Shown piece after piece: positions 12,203-24,599 of a stretch of 64,000 bases of DNA. Source of the stretch: Delphinus delphis (Eukaryota > Chordata > Mammalia > Artiodactyla > Delphinidae); assembly GCF_949987515.2 (NCBI RefSeq), contig NC_082697.1, positions 18,607,730 to 18,671,729 on the forward strand, read 5' to 3'. A program made the position numbers and the translations under genes. The notes beneath the pieces are model-generated. The model had not been told where the DNA came from, ran no database searches, and saw only the letters and a list, made by a program, of their open reading frames with translations. How positions within the stretch are numbered: the first letter of the stretch is position 1; each line of letters opens with the position of its first letter.

Positions 12203-13509
12203 TCCAGACAAAAATGTGCTATTCAACAGGTGGGGGTCCTGCTTAACAGAATCTAAACTCTTCTAAAGAATATTTTCCTTTGTCCTAACTATTCAATATA
12301 ATTTAAGTCTTTATTCAGCAAGTTTTATATAGCTATGAAAAATGGTTTTGAGTCATCTTAAAGTCAGTTTCAGAATGGCAGAACTTGAAAGAACTTTATA
12401 GTTTGGTTTGACCTCTTCCAGTTATAGTCAAGGAAACTCTGAAACAGGTTTTGTCACTTGCTCAAGGTCAAAAAGCTGCTATTGACTATGATGAGAGCCC
12501 AAGTTTACCAGAAAAATAACAGAATGTGACTCATGGGAATGGCTGGAATATATAAACATTCTAGGACTACACATGATAGGATGGTAATCAGATAAACTCA
12601 GGGAAAGCAAATGGCCTCCAGTGTACAAAGAAGGGGAAAGGCTACAGTACTACACATAGTTTAAAATAGGAATGGAGAATATAAATGTGTAAGTATGTCT
12701 GGGAAGAGAAAATACTAGAGAATCTCATTAATTTAGATAATGTTTACTGTTTAGGCTGAAACACACCACAGGAAAAGGAAATGTTTTTCAGTTAAGACAT
12801 TCTCTAAACAACTTCTGAACAGGCATGCAGATGGTTTCATCAGGAAACTACTGGCTACATCGTATGTTTTCAAGCTTCAGAATGGGATTATCAGTCACTA
12901 GGAGACTTCAGAACAATTCCCAGAAATGAAAAACACCATAGCCAGCAAGTGAGGTTTAATGACTGATCTTGCCATCTGGGGTCCCTACCACAATAAGACT
13001 GGGTATTAATTTAGTCTTTCAGCCTGCTTTTTTTTTCCCTCCCCTGTAGGGAGAGGGTTGCTAAGACAATTAAATAAATGAAGTCAACCATTCTTTCTCC
13101 CAGATGGTTTTAACAGTTATTACAAACCTCTGTGAAACCCAGAGAAAGGTATTATTTTACATAAATGCAACATAAGCATAAAGGCAATATAGAACGCATG
13201 GAGAGCTAAAGTTTTACATTTCTTTATTGACTGGTCTGTACTGGTAATCTACATGAAAGTGGAGTGACTATCATACTCACTACTCAACATTTCACTCTTG
13301 ATTCCTTGAGTTGGCTCTTATACACTTGAGCTTCTGCCAAGAACAGGCTAGTTGTCAGAAAAGCTACAATTCCCTAAATGCAGGCCCTGATCATCTCTCT
13401 ACGGCTCACCTACTCATTCATATTCTTAATATGATTTCATTAAAGACACTCCTTCTGCCTTCTTGTGGATTTGGAGGATCAGCAAAGTTCCACAGGAAGG
13501 AGGATAACA

Positions 13510-13750
13510 TGGCAGCTAGTGTGCTGGCTCTGGAATCAAACCACATGGGATCAAATCCCGGCTTTACCACTTGGTATCTGTGTGGCTTCAGGCAAATGAT
13601 TTAACCTCTCTGTACCTCAGTTTCTGCATGTGTAAAATGGAGATAATAGTAGCAATATTTATCTCTAAGGACTGTTGTAAGGATTAAATGAAATGATACC
13701 TATAAAGTGTGAAGAATAGTACCTGGTACACTGTAATCATCTAGTACATT
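13510..13750 (+). mobile_element. MIR SINE
   Basis: Clear MIR core: 'ctggaatcaaaccacatggg', 'accacttggtatctgtgtgg', 'cctcagtttctgcatgtgtaaaatgg' and a terminal part with 'ggattaaatgaaatgata'. Confidence 0.9.
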
Positions 13751-14749
13751 TAATTTGAATTATTAATATTATTACTATTATGATAGATTACACTTTTAAT
13801 ATTCACTGCCCCTTACTATCACTATATTTACTGACGATACTTCAAGCTATAGACTTTATACTTGTGAATCCATTTTGCCCAAGACAATGGCTAAACTCAA
13901 ATGCAGCAAAGCTAATAACTTACCCAACCCCTTCTCTTAGGAGACTGCAAGATTAAGACCCCTGTGAATTTCTGACATCTTTTCTTGAATTACTCGCCCA
14001 CAGTTTTTAGTCCAAGAAATAGTGTCAAAAGAAGGAACCATATTAGTATATGTTAAATCTACCACAAGCATCAAATAGAACCCTTAGGAAAGTACCTGAA
14101 TTGAAACAGATTTTAAGGAAGGTTATAAGCTAGGAGAGAAAGAAAAGAGGAAGAGTATATGTGTTCCAGACAGAGGGAACAGCATGTGTTACATAAAGCC
14201 CTGAAGCACAAAAGAATCTGGTGTGGAAAGAAGCAAAGGAGGTCTGTGAGGCTGGAACAAGGTAAATTAGAGAAGAGGCACAAGATGCAGGGGCCAGATC
14301 GGAAGAAGCTGTAAAGAGCTTGGATTTAATCCTGTATCCAAGGGACACCCATTTAAAGGACTTTAAATAGGGAGAGTTACCCAAAATGAGTGACGAGCAA
14401 GCTTTGTTAGATATAAGAAAGCACTAGAAAACATTCCTAGGGAAAACTCTTCTGGGTTGTAAGCCAAAGTATGATTTATTGCTAATACTTCCCCTGTATG
14501 TATGAAGAGAGCACAGTTTCTCCAAGAACATGTCAGTTGGCAGCATAGCTATGGGTAGACACCCAGAAAGGCTGAGATCTTAAAACTAACAGTGCCGCAG
14601 CCACTGTAACACACTTAAGAGTTTTTCCCAGTGTTTCCTCTACAACAGAGCAATAAATTCCTCAAACCCATTTGGCCTTCAAAAGTTATTTTATGGAAAA
14701 CTCCCTATTCCAAACTCAAGCCCCAAAGGGCCTAAGTCTCTTTACTAAC

Positions 14750-14825
14750 CTCTTCTTCCTCTAGTTTTCGTTTCTTCTCTTTCTTGGTATCTTCTGTTTT
14801 AATTTTCTTAGGTTTATAATCAGCA
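14750..14825 (-). CDS. TOP1: TOP1 coding exon 7, residues 146-171 (NLS)
   Basis: 76 nt encoding ADYKPKKIKTEDTKKEKKRK followed by LEEEE. KPKKIKTED corresponds to the main nuclear localisation signal of mammalian TOP1 (human about 150-156, here about 152-158). IKTE holds the second SUMO acceptor (human Lys153, here Lys155). The acceptor ends TTTCTAG. The donor GAG/GTTAGT has an unusual T at +3. It ends in phase 0. Confidence 0.97.
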
Positions 14826-15833
14826 CTAGAAAGGGGAACATGAATACGCAGTTAACACAATTGTGACTCAGTAGTTCTCACCAATAGGATTAGGACCTCC
14901 AAACTCTTCTTGGCGGCCTCCAAGGCAGGCGTGGCTGCTATTACTCTTGGCTGGGCATTCTACAGTCAAGAACAGGAATGGAGAAAGTAAAGGCGGCCAG
15001 ACCAAGGACCAATAGTTATAGTCCTCTATAGAACAAAACAAACAACTTTATACTACACGCAGGCCTGGAAGGGAAGTGGAGTAGAGGAATACATACAAAC
15101 ATAGACAACACTAGAAGGTAGAAATCTGGGAAGCACACACACAGGGCAACAATAGCTACCACAAAGTAGTAACTGGAAAAGAAAGGGGAGGAAAGAAATT
15201 CTCTATGAATTCTGAATATATACAAATGAGCTCATTAAGTATTTCCCTCCTCCCTTTCCATCCATCTTCTACCATAAATCCTTTGTAGATTCCCAAAACA
15301 TAATAAACTCTGCAAGATTGAAAATAATGAACAGGATTTAACCGCAATGACTGAACCTGAGAAAGAGGTACATATAAGTCTCAAATAACCGTTTTAAGTA
15401 AGAGCAATTTTATTACTTCTATACATGGAAACTTCACTCAGAAGGTACGAACAGGCACAGATCCTAGGAAAAACTGCTTCAGCAATGAAAACTTATCTGT
15501 GGTAGGTGATGATAAACTTAAAGTAACTTAAATAATTTAAATATTCTTTGTGAATTCTGGATTATTTGAAATTCCAACAATAAATATGCATTACCTTTTT
15601 AATAAGAAAAAACGTAAGAAAAGTGTAAATATATATACTCCATTTAAGCCTCAGGCACACTACTTATTTATTTAAGAAACGCTATTTCTCATAATTCAAA
15701 GAGAAATCAGTCACCCAGTCTATTAATCACAAATTCCTAATGAGTAAAAGTCAACTAATGCAGTTGTTCTGTGTATTATTGTCTAAACGACTCCTTTTTG
15801 TTAAAAAAAATTAAATTAATAAGAAATACTCAC
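14826..15833 (-). other. TOP1: TOP1 intron 6 (1.0 kb)
   Basis: AT-rich intron. I recognise no repeat element or gene in it. Confidence 0.93.
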
Positions 15834-15929
15834 TCATCCTCGTCTCGAGGTCTCTTTAATGGCTTTATATCCTCTCTAGGAGGAGCAAAATAGCCATCAT
15901 CTTCAGGTTCATCTTTAATCAATGGTGGA
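15834..15929 (-). CDS. TOP1: TOP1 coding exon 6, residues 114-146
   Basis: 96 nt encoding PPLIKDEPEDDGYFAPPRED, then IKPLKRPRDED. It contains IKDE, a perfect Psi-K-x-E SUMO motif with Lys at residue 119. This equals human Lys117, the offset of two coming from the longer exon 3. Relative to human as I recall it, Gln to Leu, Val to Ala and Lys to Arg changes are visible but the motif is kept. The acceptor is a long T-rich tract ending TTTAG and the donor is GTGAGT. Confidence 0.97.
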
Positions 15930-16576
15930 CTAAAGAGAAAAAAATTGCTAGTTAATGAGCGGTGGAACATCTACATTATATCAAGTAATGCAAAGTAGCG
16001 GGAGGTAGCTAGTGGAAGGATAACAACATACATGTGTACACATTAAAAGGTTTTCCATGAGTACTTTTTCTCACTTAATTCTCACTACAACCCTGTGAGG
16101 TAGACAGTATTGATCTCAATTACAGATGAAGAGGCGATATCAAGGTTCGGGATCCGGACTCCTTATTCTCAGGATTCTTTCCACTACATCTTAGCTATCT
16201 GTGCCAACGGAACCCACACCACAACAGGAACAAACCTAAGTTGTTTCCTCCCCTTATTTGAGGGGTCTGTGTATCTGATCCCTCAAGTGATGTGAACTGA
16301 TTATTCTAGTGCTCCAAAAGCTAAAATATAGCTTTCACAAAAAAAGGAATAAAAATGTATTCCCCAAACTTGAAGCCCAAAACAAACTGAAGTCATTCTA
16401 AGCCAAATCTATTCACTGTTCAACTTCCTCCTTTGGTTTACTTACTTTATACACAGAAGAGTACCTTGTCCTATTTTTGTTAAGATTCTGCCTTCTGAAT
16501 ATAAAAAGATGATTCTGTTAGATGACTATCTTGAACCAAAAAGAGGAAGGAACAAGTTAAAAAACCAATGGGATCC

Positions 16577-16972
16577 GACTTCCCTTGGTGGCGCAGTGGT
16601 TAAGAATCCGCCTGCCATATATGCATGGGACACAGGTTTGAGCCCTGGTCCGGGAAGATCCCACATGCTGCGGAGCAACTAAGCAACTAAGTAGCCTCAC
16701 AACTACTGAGCCTGTGCTCTAGAGCCCAGGAGCCACAACTACTGAGCCCACGTGCCACAACTACTGAGGCCCGCGTGCCTAGAGCCCGTGCTCTGCAACA
16801 AGAGAAGCCACCGCAATGAGAAGCCCGTGCACTGCAACCAAGAGTAGCCCCCACTCACTGCAACTAGGGAAAGCCCGCGTGCAGCAATGATGAAGACCCA
16901 ACACAACCATAAATAAATGAGTGACTGAGTGAATGAATGAATGAATAAATAAATACATTTAAAAAAAAAAAA
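16577..16972 (+). mobile_element. CHR SINE, three internal modules
   Basis: Target-site duplication AACCAATGGGA at 16563-16573 and 16975-16985. tRNA-like head, three 'acaactactgag' modules and an (AATG/AAAT)n tail. Confidence 0.95.
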
Positions 16973-17479
16973 ACAACCAATGGGACCAGCAATCACCACA
17001 GCCTGGGATATTCCCTGGCCTGGCACATCTTGTTGGAACTGCACTGCTCACAGCCAGAGGCATCTACAAAGCTAACTAACTCGGCACAGGGAATGGCCTC
17101 CAGACACAAAGCCACTCATCTCTAGGGGGGCCAAGGGATAAGCATCCAGATTTAGCTGCCAAAGAAAGGATATTCACAGGGTTTCAATGCTGTCCCCCCA
17201 CTCCCGCCCCCACCCCAAGCATACTGGATCCCCTTGCTTGCAAATGAATTTGAATGTTTAAACAGATTAGCTTTCTTTCCTTATTTATGCACACTCCCCA
17301 AATGCTGACCTCTATAGCTGTTTCTCCCCACGACGGAAACCACTGACACAGCCCCAAGTGTCCAAAATCTCCAAAAGCTTTGCACCAGAAAGAAAGAAAT
17401 GCTGCCATTTACCCAACTAGTTAAGTAAATGCTAGATCCTAGTACTGTCATGAGTGAAGTTAAAAACACTTGGGAAGGG

Positions 17480-17692
17480 CTTCCCTGGTGGCGCAGTGGT
17501 TAAGAGTCCGCCTGCTGATGCAGGGGACATGGGTTCGTGTGCCCCCAGTCCGGGAAGATCCCACATGCCGCGGAGCGGCTGCGCCTGTGAGCCATGGCCG
17601 CTGAGCCTGCGCGCCCGGAGCCTGTGCTCCGCAACAGGAGAGGCCACAGCAGTGAGAGGCCCGCGTACCGCAAAAAAAAAAAAAAAAAAAAA
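17480..17692 (+). mobile_element. Short CHR-derived SINE, odontocete-like subtype
   Basis: Target-site duplication ACTTGGGAAGGG at 17468-17479 and 17693-17704. The body is about 190 bp with 'gagcggctgcgcctgtgagccatggccgct' type sequence and 'gagaggcccgcgtaccgc' before a 22-A tail. The long pure tail and intact TSD suggest a recent insertion. Confidence 0.92.
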
Positions 17693-18554
17693 ACTTGGGA
17701 AGGGTTACTAGGCCTGAAGAAAGAATTTTTAAAACAATTACCAGAAAACTGTTCCATCCAGTGAAGCATGTGGATTCTCTACCACGATACAGATGCAAGC
17801 TAGAGAGCAGTCCAGCAAAGTGAACACAGAGACCACTGCCTCGAAGGGTGTGCTTCTGACCGTCTAGCCCAGAAAGTCTGAAACTGAACCAGGACTACAC
17901 ACCAAGTCCAGAGAGTCTAATCATATCTTAGTTTAATAAAAGTTCAAGGCAGTCTCCTGGCAGAAAATAGTTGCCCTGTGTTCAGTCACTGTTATCTAAG
18001 AAATCAGAATGCCCAGCTTACAGCTCTAATGCTTCTTGAATTTTACTATTCTGCATTCCTAGAACAGTTACAGAACATGCCTGAAGAGGGCACTTGCTTC
18101 TCCCTGGTCTAAGGGACCCAGAGTAAATGGAACAATTTTCAAAAATGTTCTCAAACGAAACTGAAAGTTCAAAGTTTCAAGGAAGCAAAACTGTCAAAAC
18201 ACTTTGCCCTGGACAGTAATGCAAATACTCCCCACAACTCCTTGTAAATGCATCCTGCCATTTAGTGGAGCAGGTGAGAATATATGATCATATAAGTTCT
18301 GGGTTTTTTTAAACCAGAGGAGACATTCAGGCTTATTTTAGGGAGTTGAGGCTGATGAGGAAAACAGAATCAAAATGGCCCCAAAAAGTAAAGGAAAAGT
18401 GACCTCTAGATTGTGCGTATTTTCCTTTCCTTCTGGAAAAGAGATAAAATATTTCTACTCAAATCTACACCTGTCCCTAAAATGCAAATCAAGTTAGTTT
18501 CTAAATATGAGCCTCAGCATAGGGGCAATTCAGAGTAGGGGTTCAGAGTAGGGG

Positions 18555-18745
18555 TTTTCCAGGAAACTCCAAAATTACTACTAAGTACAGAGTTTCTTTT
18601 GGGGGTGATGAAGATGTTCTGAAATTAGATAGGGATAATGGGGAGGTTATATAACCTTGTGAAATACTAAAAACCAATAAACTGTATACTTTAAAAGGGT
18701 ATATTTTATGGAATTGTTAAATTATATCTCAATTTAAAAAAGCTT
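18555..18745 (+). mobile_element. L1 3'-end remnant
   Basis: 'ggggtgatgaagatgttctgaaattagata' and 'taaactgtatactttaaaagggt...aattatatctcaatttaaaaaa' are typical of the 3' UTR of old L1 subfamilies. Confidence 0.75.
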
Positions 18746-18989
18746 CTTTCTGTCAACCTTCTCCACTCAAAACAGCCTTCTAGAAAATGTGCTGGTCAGT
18801 CTCACTAAATGGCACTCTAGAAATGCTCACATTGGCTTAGACCAAGTCCTTTCACTGCCAACTTCCTCGAAAACCTGGAGATGGCCCGTCAGTGCATTTC
18901 AGGTAAGATCAGACAACACTGTAACGTGGGCAGCTGGCCTACTGGATGCACACAGAGAAAGAGAAGCCAAGGCAGCAGAGGCATCTTAC

Positions 18990-19045
18990 CTAGAAAAGCC
19001 ATTTTCCTTCTCCTTTTTTATTTTTACATCCCCAGAGGCTCTAAT
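18990..19045 (-). CDS. TOP1: TOP1 coding exon 5, residues 96-114
   Basis: 56 nt encoding IRASGDVKIKKEKENGFS plus two bases of the next Ser codon. The acceptor ends TTTCAG and the donor is GTAAGA. The KIKKEKE segment corresponds to the region around human Lys103, one of the reported SUMO acceptors. Val at residue 102 differs from Ala in the human and mouse proteins as I recall them. The frame links exon 4 (phase 0) and exon 6 (phase 2). Confidence 0.96.
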
Positions 19046-19508
19046 CTGAAAGGTAAAACAACAGTAACTGATTAGTACCTTAAAAGGACTAAACTTGAAG
19101 AAGCCTCTACCTTACTTGAGATGATCTGGCCTCCACTCTTGGGGCATCTTGATCCCAGACTGACTCTTCTTGTTAGCAAAACTAAACAGGTGGACCAAAG
19201 GTCTTGACACTTTTCTAAGACTCCTTTTTAACAATTCTTCAGATGAACTGTCCAATTTACTGAGAAATGTTTCCCTTCAAAATGGTGGCTTTTTACCTTT
19301 AAATGATGGTAGGTCCCTCTCCCTCAATAAATATACTCCACCTCTCAAGGATTTGCCCTTGGCAGTACAGACAGGAAATAAAAAACCAAACCAAAACAAA
19401 AAAGAGTACTTTATTTCCTATCTTCTCTGATTTAGGCAAAGTATATTTACTTTTGCCCTCCTTCAACTTTCCAGACATTACAAAAATCTTCACACATACA
19501 CTCAGAGG

Positions 19509-19510
<2 letters not shown>

Positions 19511-19598
<88 letters not shown>
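19511..19598. repeat. (CA)44 dinucleotide microsatellite
   Basis: Forty-four uninterrupted CA units on the + strand, i.e. GT repeats in the TOP1 pre-mRNA. It lies in intron 4, 466 bp downstream of exon 5's acceptor side and about 650 bp from exon 4. Perfect repeats of this length are normally highly polymorphic. Spurious long poly-His/Thr or poly-Cys/Val reading frames arise here. Confidence 0.97.
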
Positions 19599-19600
<2 letters not shown>

Positions 19601-19825
19601 GGTACCAATGGAAGAATACAAAAAATAGCTCAGTGGCAAGGGAAACATAGACAACAATGATTTGAGGGTAAAAGGGAGATGTATTTCTCACTATTATTCT
19701 CTATTTCATATTGTCTGAATTTAGCAAGTCCATCCAGCATTATCTTTTCAGAAACTAATATAAAAACTTTTTTTAAAAAGTCTATATGTACAGTACTACT
19801 ACTTATTCACAGCCAGATGTGCATG

Positions 19826-19938
19826 TCACATGTACCACCTTCTTCAGCCCAGGTGGAAAAAAAACAGATTTTACCAGCAATGAGCTCATTAGTTTACAAG
19901 CATCCCACAAAGTTTGTTCTACAGAGATTTGGCTAGCA
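19826..19938. repeat. Direct repeat copy A (~113 bp)
   Basis: Shares roughly 90% identity with 21710-21817 in the same orientation, including the block ACAGATTTTACCAGCAATGA followed by GCTCATTAG, and GAGATTTGGCTAGCA at the end. The family is not recognised. It could be a local duplication or two insertions of one element. Confidence 0.8.
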
Positions 19939-20248
19939 GAATTAATTTTCCCCATGAAAGAAAACTGACTTTCCCAGAAACCCTACATCCCTCAATTTAT
20001 CCATTTGCCATATAAAGTAAGGTAATGATATGGATAGGTTTGGTGCGTGAAATACAGTGGTAAAGGGTTTTGGTTTTTATAGTTTAAGACTCTGCTTGGC
20101 TCTGATGTCTCCTGACACAGACCTTTTTCACTCAAAGGCCAGAGAATCTTACTAGTCAATGAAGGTACTTTCAATACCTGCTTTTACAGGTAAACAAAAT
20201 GAAAAGTACATCCCACACCTCTTCATTCCCCACTGGAAAGTTCTGTAC

Positions 20249-20372
20249 CTTTTCCTCCTTTCGTTTTTCCTTGTCTCTGTCTTTGTGTTTGTCTTTATGC
20301 TTCTCTGAACTTCCATCTTTGTGTTTGGTTTTCTCCTTCTCTTTGTGTTTCTTTTCAGAATCTTTATGTTCA
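20249..20372 (-). CDS. TOP1: TOP1 coding exon 4, residues 54-95 (Lys-rich repeat region)
   Basis: 124 nt encoding SEHKDSEKKHKEKEKTKHKD, then GSSEKHKDKHKDRDKEKRKEEK. These are reiterated HKDK / KEKEK motifs of the disordered N-terminal domain, carrying basic clusters that act as nuclear localisation signals in mammalian TOP1. The acceptor ends TTCACAG. The donor is GTACAG, lacking G at +5. The exon ends in phase 0. The coding sequence shows A-rich codon repeats (AAA, AAG, GAC/GAT) prone to length change. Confidence 0.97.
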
Positions 20373-21709
20373 CTGTGAAAAATAAGACACAAACAGTTAG
20401 CAGAGTAGGGACAAACAGAGTAGGGACCACAGGGTTCATATCACAAGATTAACTCACAAGATACCCTGAGATAACATGAACCATGGAAACTTACAATGCT
20501 TTAAATAAATAGTCCTGACAGAAGGTTCAAGTAGAGGCTCTTGGCTACATCAGACTTTCTTTACCTTGCTTAATGTTTTAATTTTTTCGAAGAAGCAAAG
20601 GAATCAAATAGAAAAAACATAGTCATTCTAAACGTAACAGGACATTTTTTTAAGTTACTAAGACTATACAGCAAACCCACTGTATTTCTACAACATTCTA
20701 CCAGCAGAAAACTATAATGAAAGCTCCAACTTGAGCTCTCACATCTCATGTGAGGAGGTAAAAACAGTTCACCAAAAATCATTTGGTGGCTTAGTGCCAG
20801 ATGTGAGACATATCACAAATGTAGCCACGCCAGGGCTTTGTGCAGTAGCAGCCCAACACAGTCAGTGTTTCCTGCCAGCTTAGGAAAAGCTAGTCACTTC
20901 TAGCTTTTCTAGCTAGGGCTTATAAATCCTGCTTGGTTCTTTCCTCAGAATAAGAAAAGATCCATCTAAAAGCAAGGGCATTTCCTGTGCTAAACATTTA
21001 AAGCCTTGCTTTTAAAGGGGTTTGTGGGCACAGTGGTAGCACTATAAAAAGGTGCCGCTTCTCTGGAAAACAAAATATGACATTACAAAACAAGAGCCAT
21101 TAAAGTGTTCATATCCTGGGTCTAGCTCCTGGAGATTTCTCTCTGGGTAAAACATTACAGAGAGATGTTCATTTTGATGCCTCCCATAACAAAAAACAAA
21201 CAAGAACAAATAAACAAACAAAAAAGCACCAAGAAACCAGATACAGCCTTGGTAAATACCAAGAGGGAGATACTGTGATATATCAAAGGTATACATCACA
21301 GTTATCATTATCATTATGTAGCTGTTATGCTATAATTTGTGAGTCCTACAAATATACATGGAAAATGTTTATGACACAAATGGAAAAAAGGAGTATATAA
21401 AATGACTGCAGTTATATAAAAACATGCATGTAGACAAAAACTAAAGAGCAAAAATCACAAGCTGTATTTTAAGGTGAACACTGGATGACTATTTTCTTCA
21501 GTATACTGGGCAGGAGGTTTAGGAACCTTGCTCACCTCAGCAGCCAATATATTCCACAAGTTAACAAAAGAGAGCATGAATTCAAGTGCTATGAGTTGGG
21601 GGTCACCCCAGACACAGGACAGCTGACAGCAACCCCAGCTGACAGGGACAGTCAAACCTATAGGCAGCATCGGCTCTTGCCTTTCCCACCATAGACTGTA
21701 TTTCCTATC

Positions 21710-21817
21710 TCACATTTACCACCTTCAACCCAGGAGAAAAAAACAGATTTTACCAGCAATGAGCTCATTAGGTTACAACCATCCCACGAAGTTTGTTCTA
21801 AAGAGATTTGGCTAGCA
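21710..21817. repeat. Direct repeat copy B (~108 bp)
   Basis: Partner of 19826-19938, same orientation, 1.88 kb away on the other side of exon 4. The differences are scattered substitutions and small deletions near the left end. Flanks do not obviously align. Confidence 0.8.
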
Positions 21818-24230
21818 TACTCAGTTACATCAAAGGCCAAAAAGGGAGAAACAAATGATGGCGACCAGTTAGGTGAGAGCCCCAGAATGTGGATCAAGAG
21901 AGCATCGCTATCACTCACATCTCTGGGCACAAAAGGAGCCCCAACTAAGGAGTTTGGATAATAAATCAGCAGAAACTATGAATCCAGCCAGGAGGGCAGG
22001 GGGACTAGTATGAACAGGACTACAGATTTAGGGAAGACCCAGAACTACCACAGATGGAAAATAAAGCAATGTCCACTTTCCTTGGTTGATGTACTCCTCC
22101 CTCTATGTTGTTCTCATTACGTTGTTATTTAGATGTGCCACACACTGAAAAATAACAAATTTCTATATGAGCACACTTTTCTTTTTAACTCTAGTATGCT
22201 TGGAAGCACATGATGGTCAATTTTTCCCACCATGCTTTTTATTCTCAGCATTATTATGATGTCACTCTCTACTCAATGTGCTCTCTCTCATAATCTGTTT
22301 TTACCAAAACGCAATGTTTTATAAACAAATTTATCCTTTATTTTGTACAAAATGGCTCCCGATTACAATAACACTCGTACTTCCAGTTCTCATTTATTCT
22401 TCCAGCTTTAGAATGGTGAAAAGGCAAAGTTGCCAAGATTGCAATTGATTCTTTAGGAGTTTACATATGTGAAATCATAGGCCCATGGTTTTGATACTAC
22501 CAGCAAAATGTCTGAGCTTACTATTCTATATACAAGCACTGAAGTTTCAGTTTTTGTTTTGTTTTAAACATTAACTGTAAGAGGAATTAATGGTCATCTA
22601 TAGAAGTTTCTGCCTAAAAGCAAAAAATGTGGAAAATTACATCCATAATATTAATGGGTGGATATATACATCCCTCCCTAGACTAAGAAAAAAGAAAAAT
22701 CTAAGCAAGCATTGTGCTGCTCAGCGCTTTCACATACATTATTTCATTCAGTCCTCACAACACCCGTGTGAAGTAGGCTCTATCATCCCCTTAGACTGAT
22801 TTAGAAACACAGGAGCCAGTGGTTCAAAGTCTATTCAAAGTTACAACGTTAGAAAGAAGGGCAGTTGGGATTTAAACTGAGTATTTCCATCTCCAAGTTC
22901 AGAGCACTTTCCACTAAATCAATATCATTACAATTCCATGAAGTCGATACGTACCACATAAGGGTAGCCTGGTGTTGTTAGAGACAAATGCATGTCCAGT
23001 CTGAGATTTGATGTATAAGATCAAAACTTTATTCTACCATCAGTGGAAACTTTCTAGAATAGAGATCTAGGATATCTGAAATGATAAAACCCTTGGGACA
23101 GCTACTTCTCATTTTGTCTTCCCATGAAACTCTAAATGGCTGACTTAGGAATGCTCTATATTCCTTATTCCTTTATGCTCCACCTCCACGCCTCCCCCAC
23201 CCCCACCCCCCTTGTTCTCTTTCTCAATGAAAGCAATTCTTAGAACATTAGTCTGTTTCACTAGAAAACTGGCTCTCTGGCCTTCTGGCAATCACAGCAT
23301 GGGCACCGTAAGTATACACATAGGCCTCCAGTTTTCTGCTTTGCTATTCATTACCACACCAAACAGAGATCAGGGAAAAGAAGTCAACAAATGACATGGC
23401 GATGAGATAGTACCCAGGCCACCCCAGGAAAGTGAAAAAAGTCAGTACTTCCTCTGCCTGCTAACCAGAGGGAAATCTATTCAGGAAATTCAAAGTTCCT
23501 GCTAGAGTAGTAACCCCTTTGTAGGTCATAATTAATCACAAAGACCAAAATGAGATGAAACTATCAACTTGACTTTCCAAAGGCAACTCACTCTCCTCTA
23601 TTCCCAACTGTTTAGATATAAGAGAACAAGTTTAGATTTTTAGACTAAGTGAGTTCCGGTGATTCAGGGTTAAGGAACATCTTGTGGTACAACGCATTCC
23701 ATTGGGGACTATTAGAAATATGGGTTTATGAAGCCCTATTAAGTCTCTTGGACACAATGCTAACATCGTATCTACGTATCAGGTGCTGTTCCTGTCCCTG
23801 CCTCCAGAAATAGACAGCAGAGCACTGGGGGTCCTACCCCTCATCCATAACCCCACACCGACAGAAGTGCCGCCAAAGAGCGAGCCTCAGTGGTAGTCTT
23901 TCCTAGGAATCTACCTGAAGTAAGTAGCAGATGCACTTGAGGGTCAAAGTCCTATCATACAGAAGCATGTCTAAGGCTGTGCCATGGAAGTCAGAAGCAG
24001 AATTTGGCCAGTGGTAGAAAATGCAGCCAATCTGGATCAGTCAGGCTGACTCATCACCATTCAGGATTTCCTAACATGTACCTCTTTTTCCAAGACTTAA
24101 AATTGGCTTGACTTTCACACTGGCTTAGAGGGCAGCACCTTTCCACTTATGATAGTGAGATGATGGAAATTCTGTCCAGTGCAGAAGAGGAGTTCATATG
24201 CTGACTACCTGTTTTAACAGACATTACCCA

Positions 24231-24599
24231 GGGCTTCCCTGGTGGCGCAGTGGTTAAGAATCTGCCTGCCAATGCAAGGGACACGGGTTCGAGCCCTGGC
24301 CTGGGAAGATCCCACATGCCTCGGAGCAACTAACCCTGTGCGCCACAACTACTGAGCCTGAGCTCTAGAGCCCACAAGCCACAACTACTGAGCCCATGTG
24401 CCACAACCTCTGAAGCCTGCGTGCCTAGAACCCGTGGCTCTGCAACAAGAGAAGCCACCGCAGTGAGAAGCCCACGCACCGCAATGAAGAGTAGCCCCCG
24501 CTCACCGCAACTAAAGAAAGCCCGCCCACAGCAACAAAGACCCAACACAGGCAAAAGTAAATAAATAAATAAATTTATTTATTTAAAAGAAAAAAAAAG
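24231..24599 (+). mobile_element. CHR SINE, three internal modules
   Basis: Target-site duplication AGACATTACCCA at 24219-24230 and 24600-24611. Well-preserved head and 'agagtagcccccgctcaccgcaac' region, AAATAAAT tail. Confidence 0.95.

Larger units (their letters stand above)
11535..14749 (-). other. TOP1: TOP1 intron 7 (3.2 kb)
   Basis: Contains a MIR element at about 13510-13750, a MIR-like remnant at 12360-12510, an 11-unit CA repeat at 12181-12202, a MER5-like remnant near 11700-11840, and a stretch at 14120-14380 resembling an old interspersed repeat that I cannot name. In human leukaemias with NUP98-TOP1 fusion, TOP1 is joined at the exon 8 boundary (recalled, not tested here). Confidence 0.9.
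15930..18989 (-). other. TOP1: TOP1 intron 5 (3.1 kb)
   Basis: Contains two CHR SINEs (16577, 17480), an L1 3'-end remnant at about 18555-18745, a MIR-like piece near 16050-16190, and a tiny tandem repeat of GGTTCAGAGTAGG near 18527-18556. The remainder is unique-looking. Confidence 0.92.
19046..20248 (-). other. TOP1: TOP1 intron 4 (1.2 kb)
   Basis: Contains the 88-bp CA repeat at 19511-19598 and the first copy (19826-19938) of a ~110-bp direct repeat whose partner lies in intron 3. No other feature was recognised. Confidence 0.93.

Noticed and set aside
19299..19691. Long frames with poly-Cys/Val or poly-His/Thr
   Set aside because: Created entirely by the CA/GT microsatellite.
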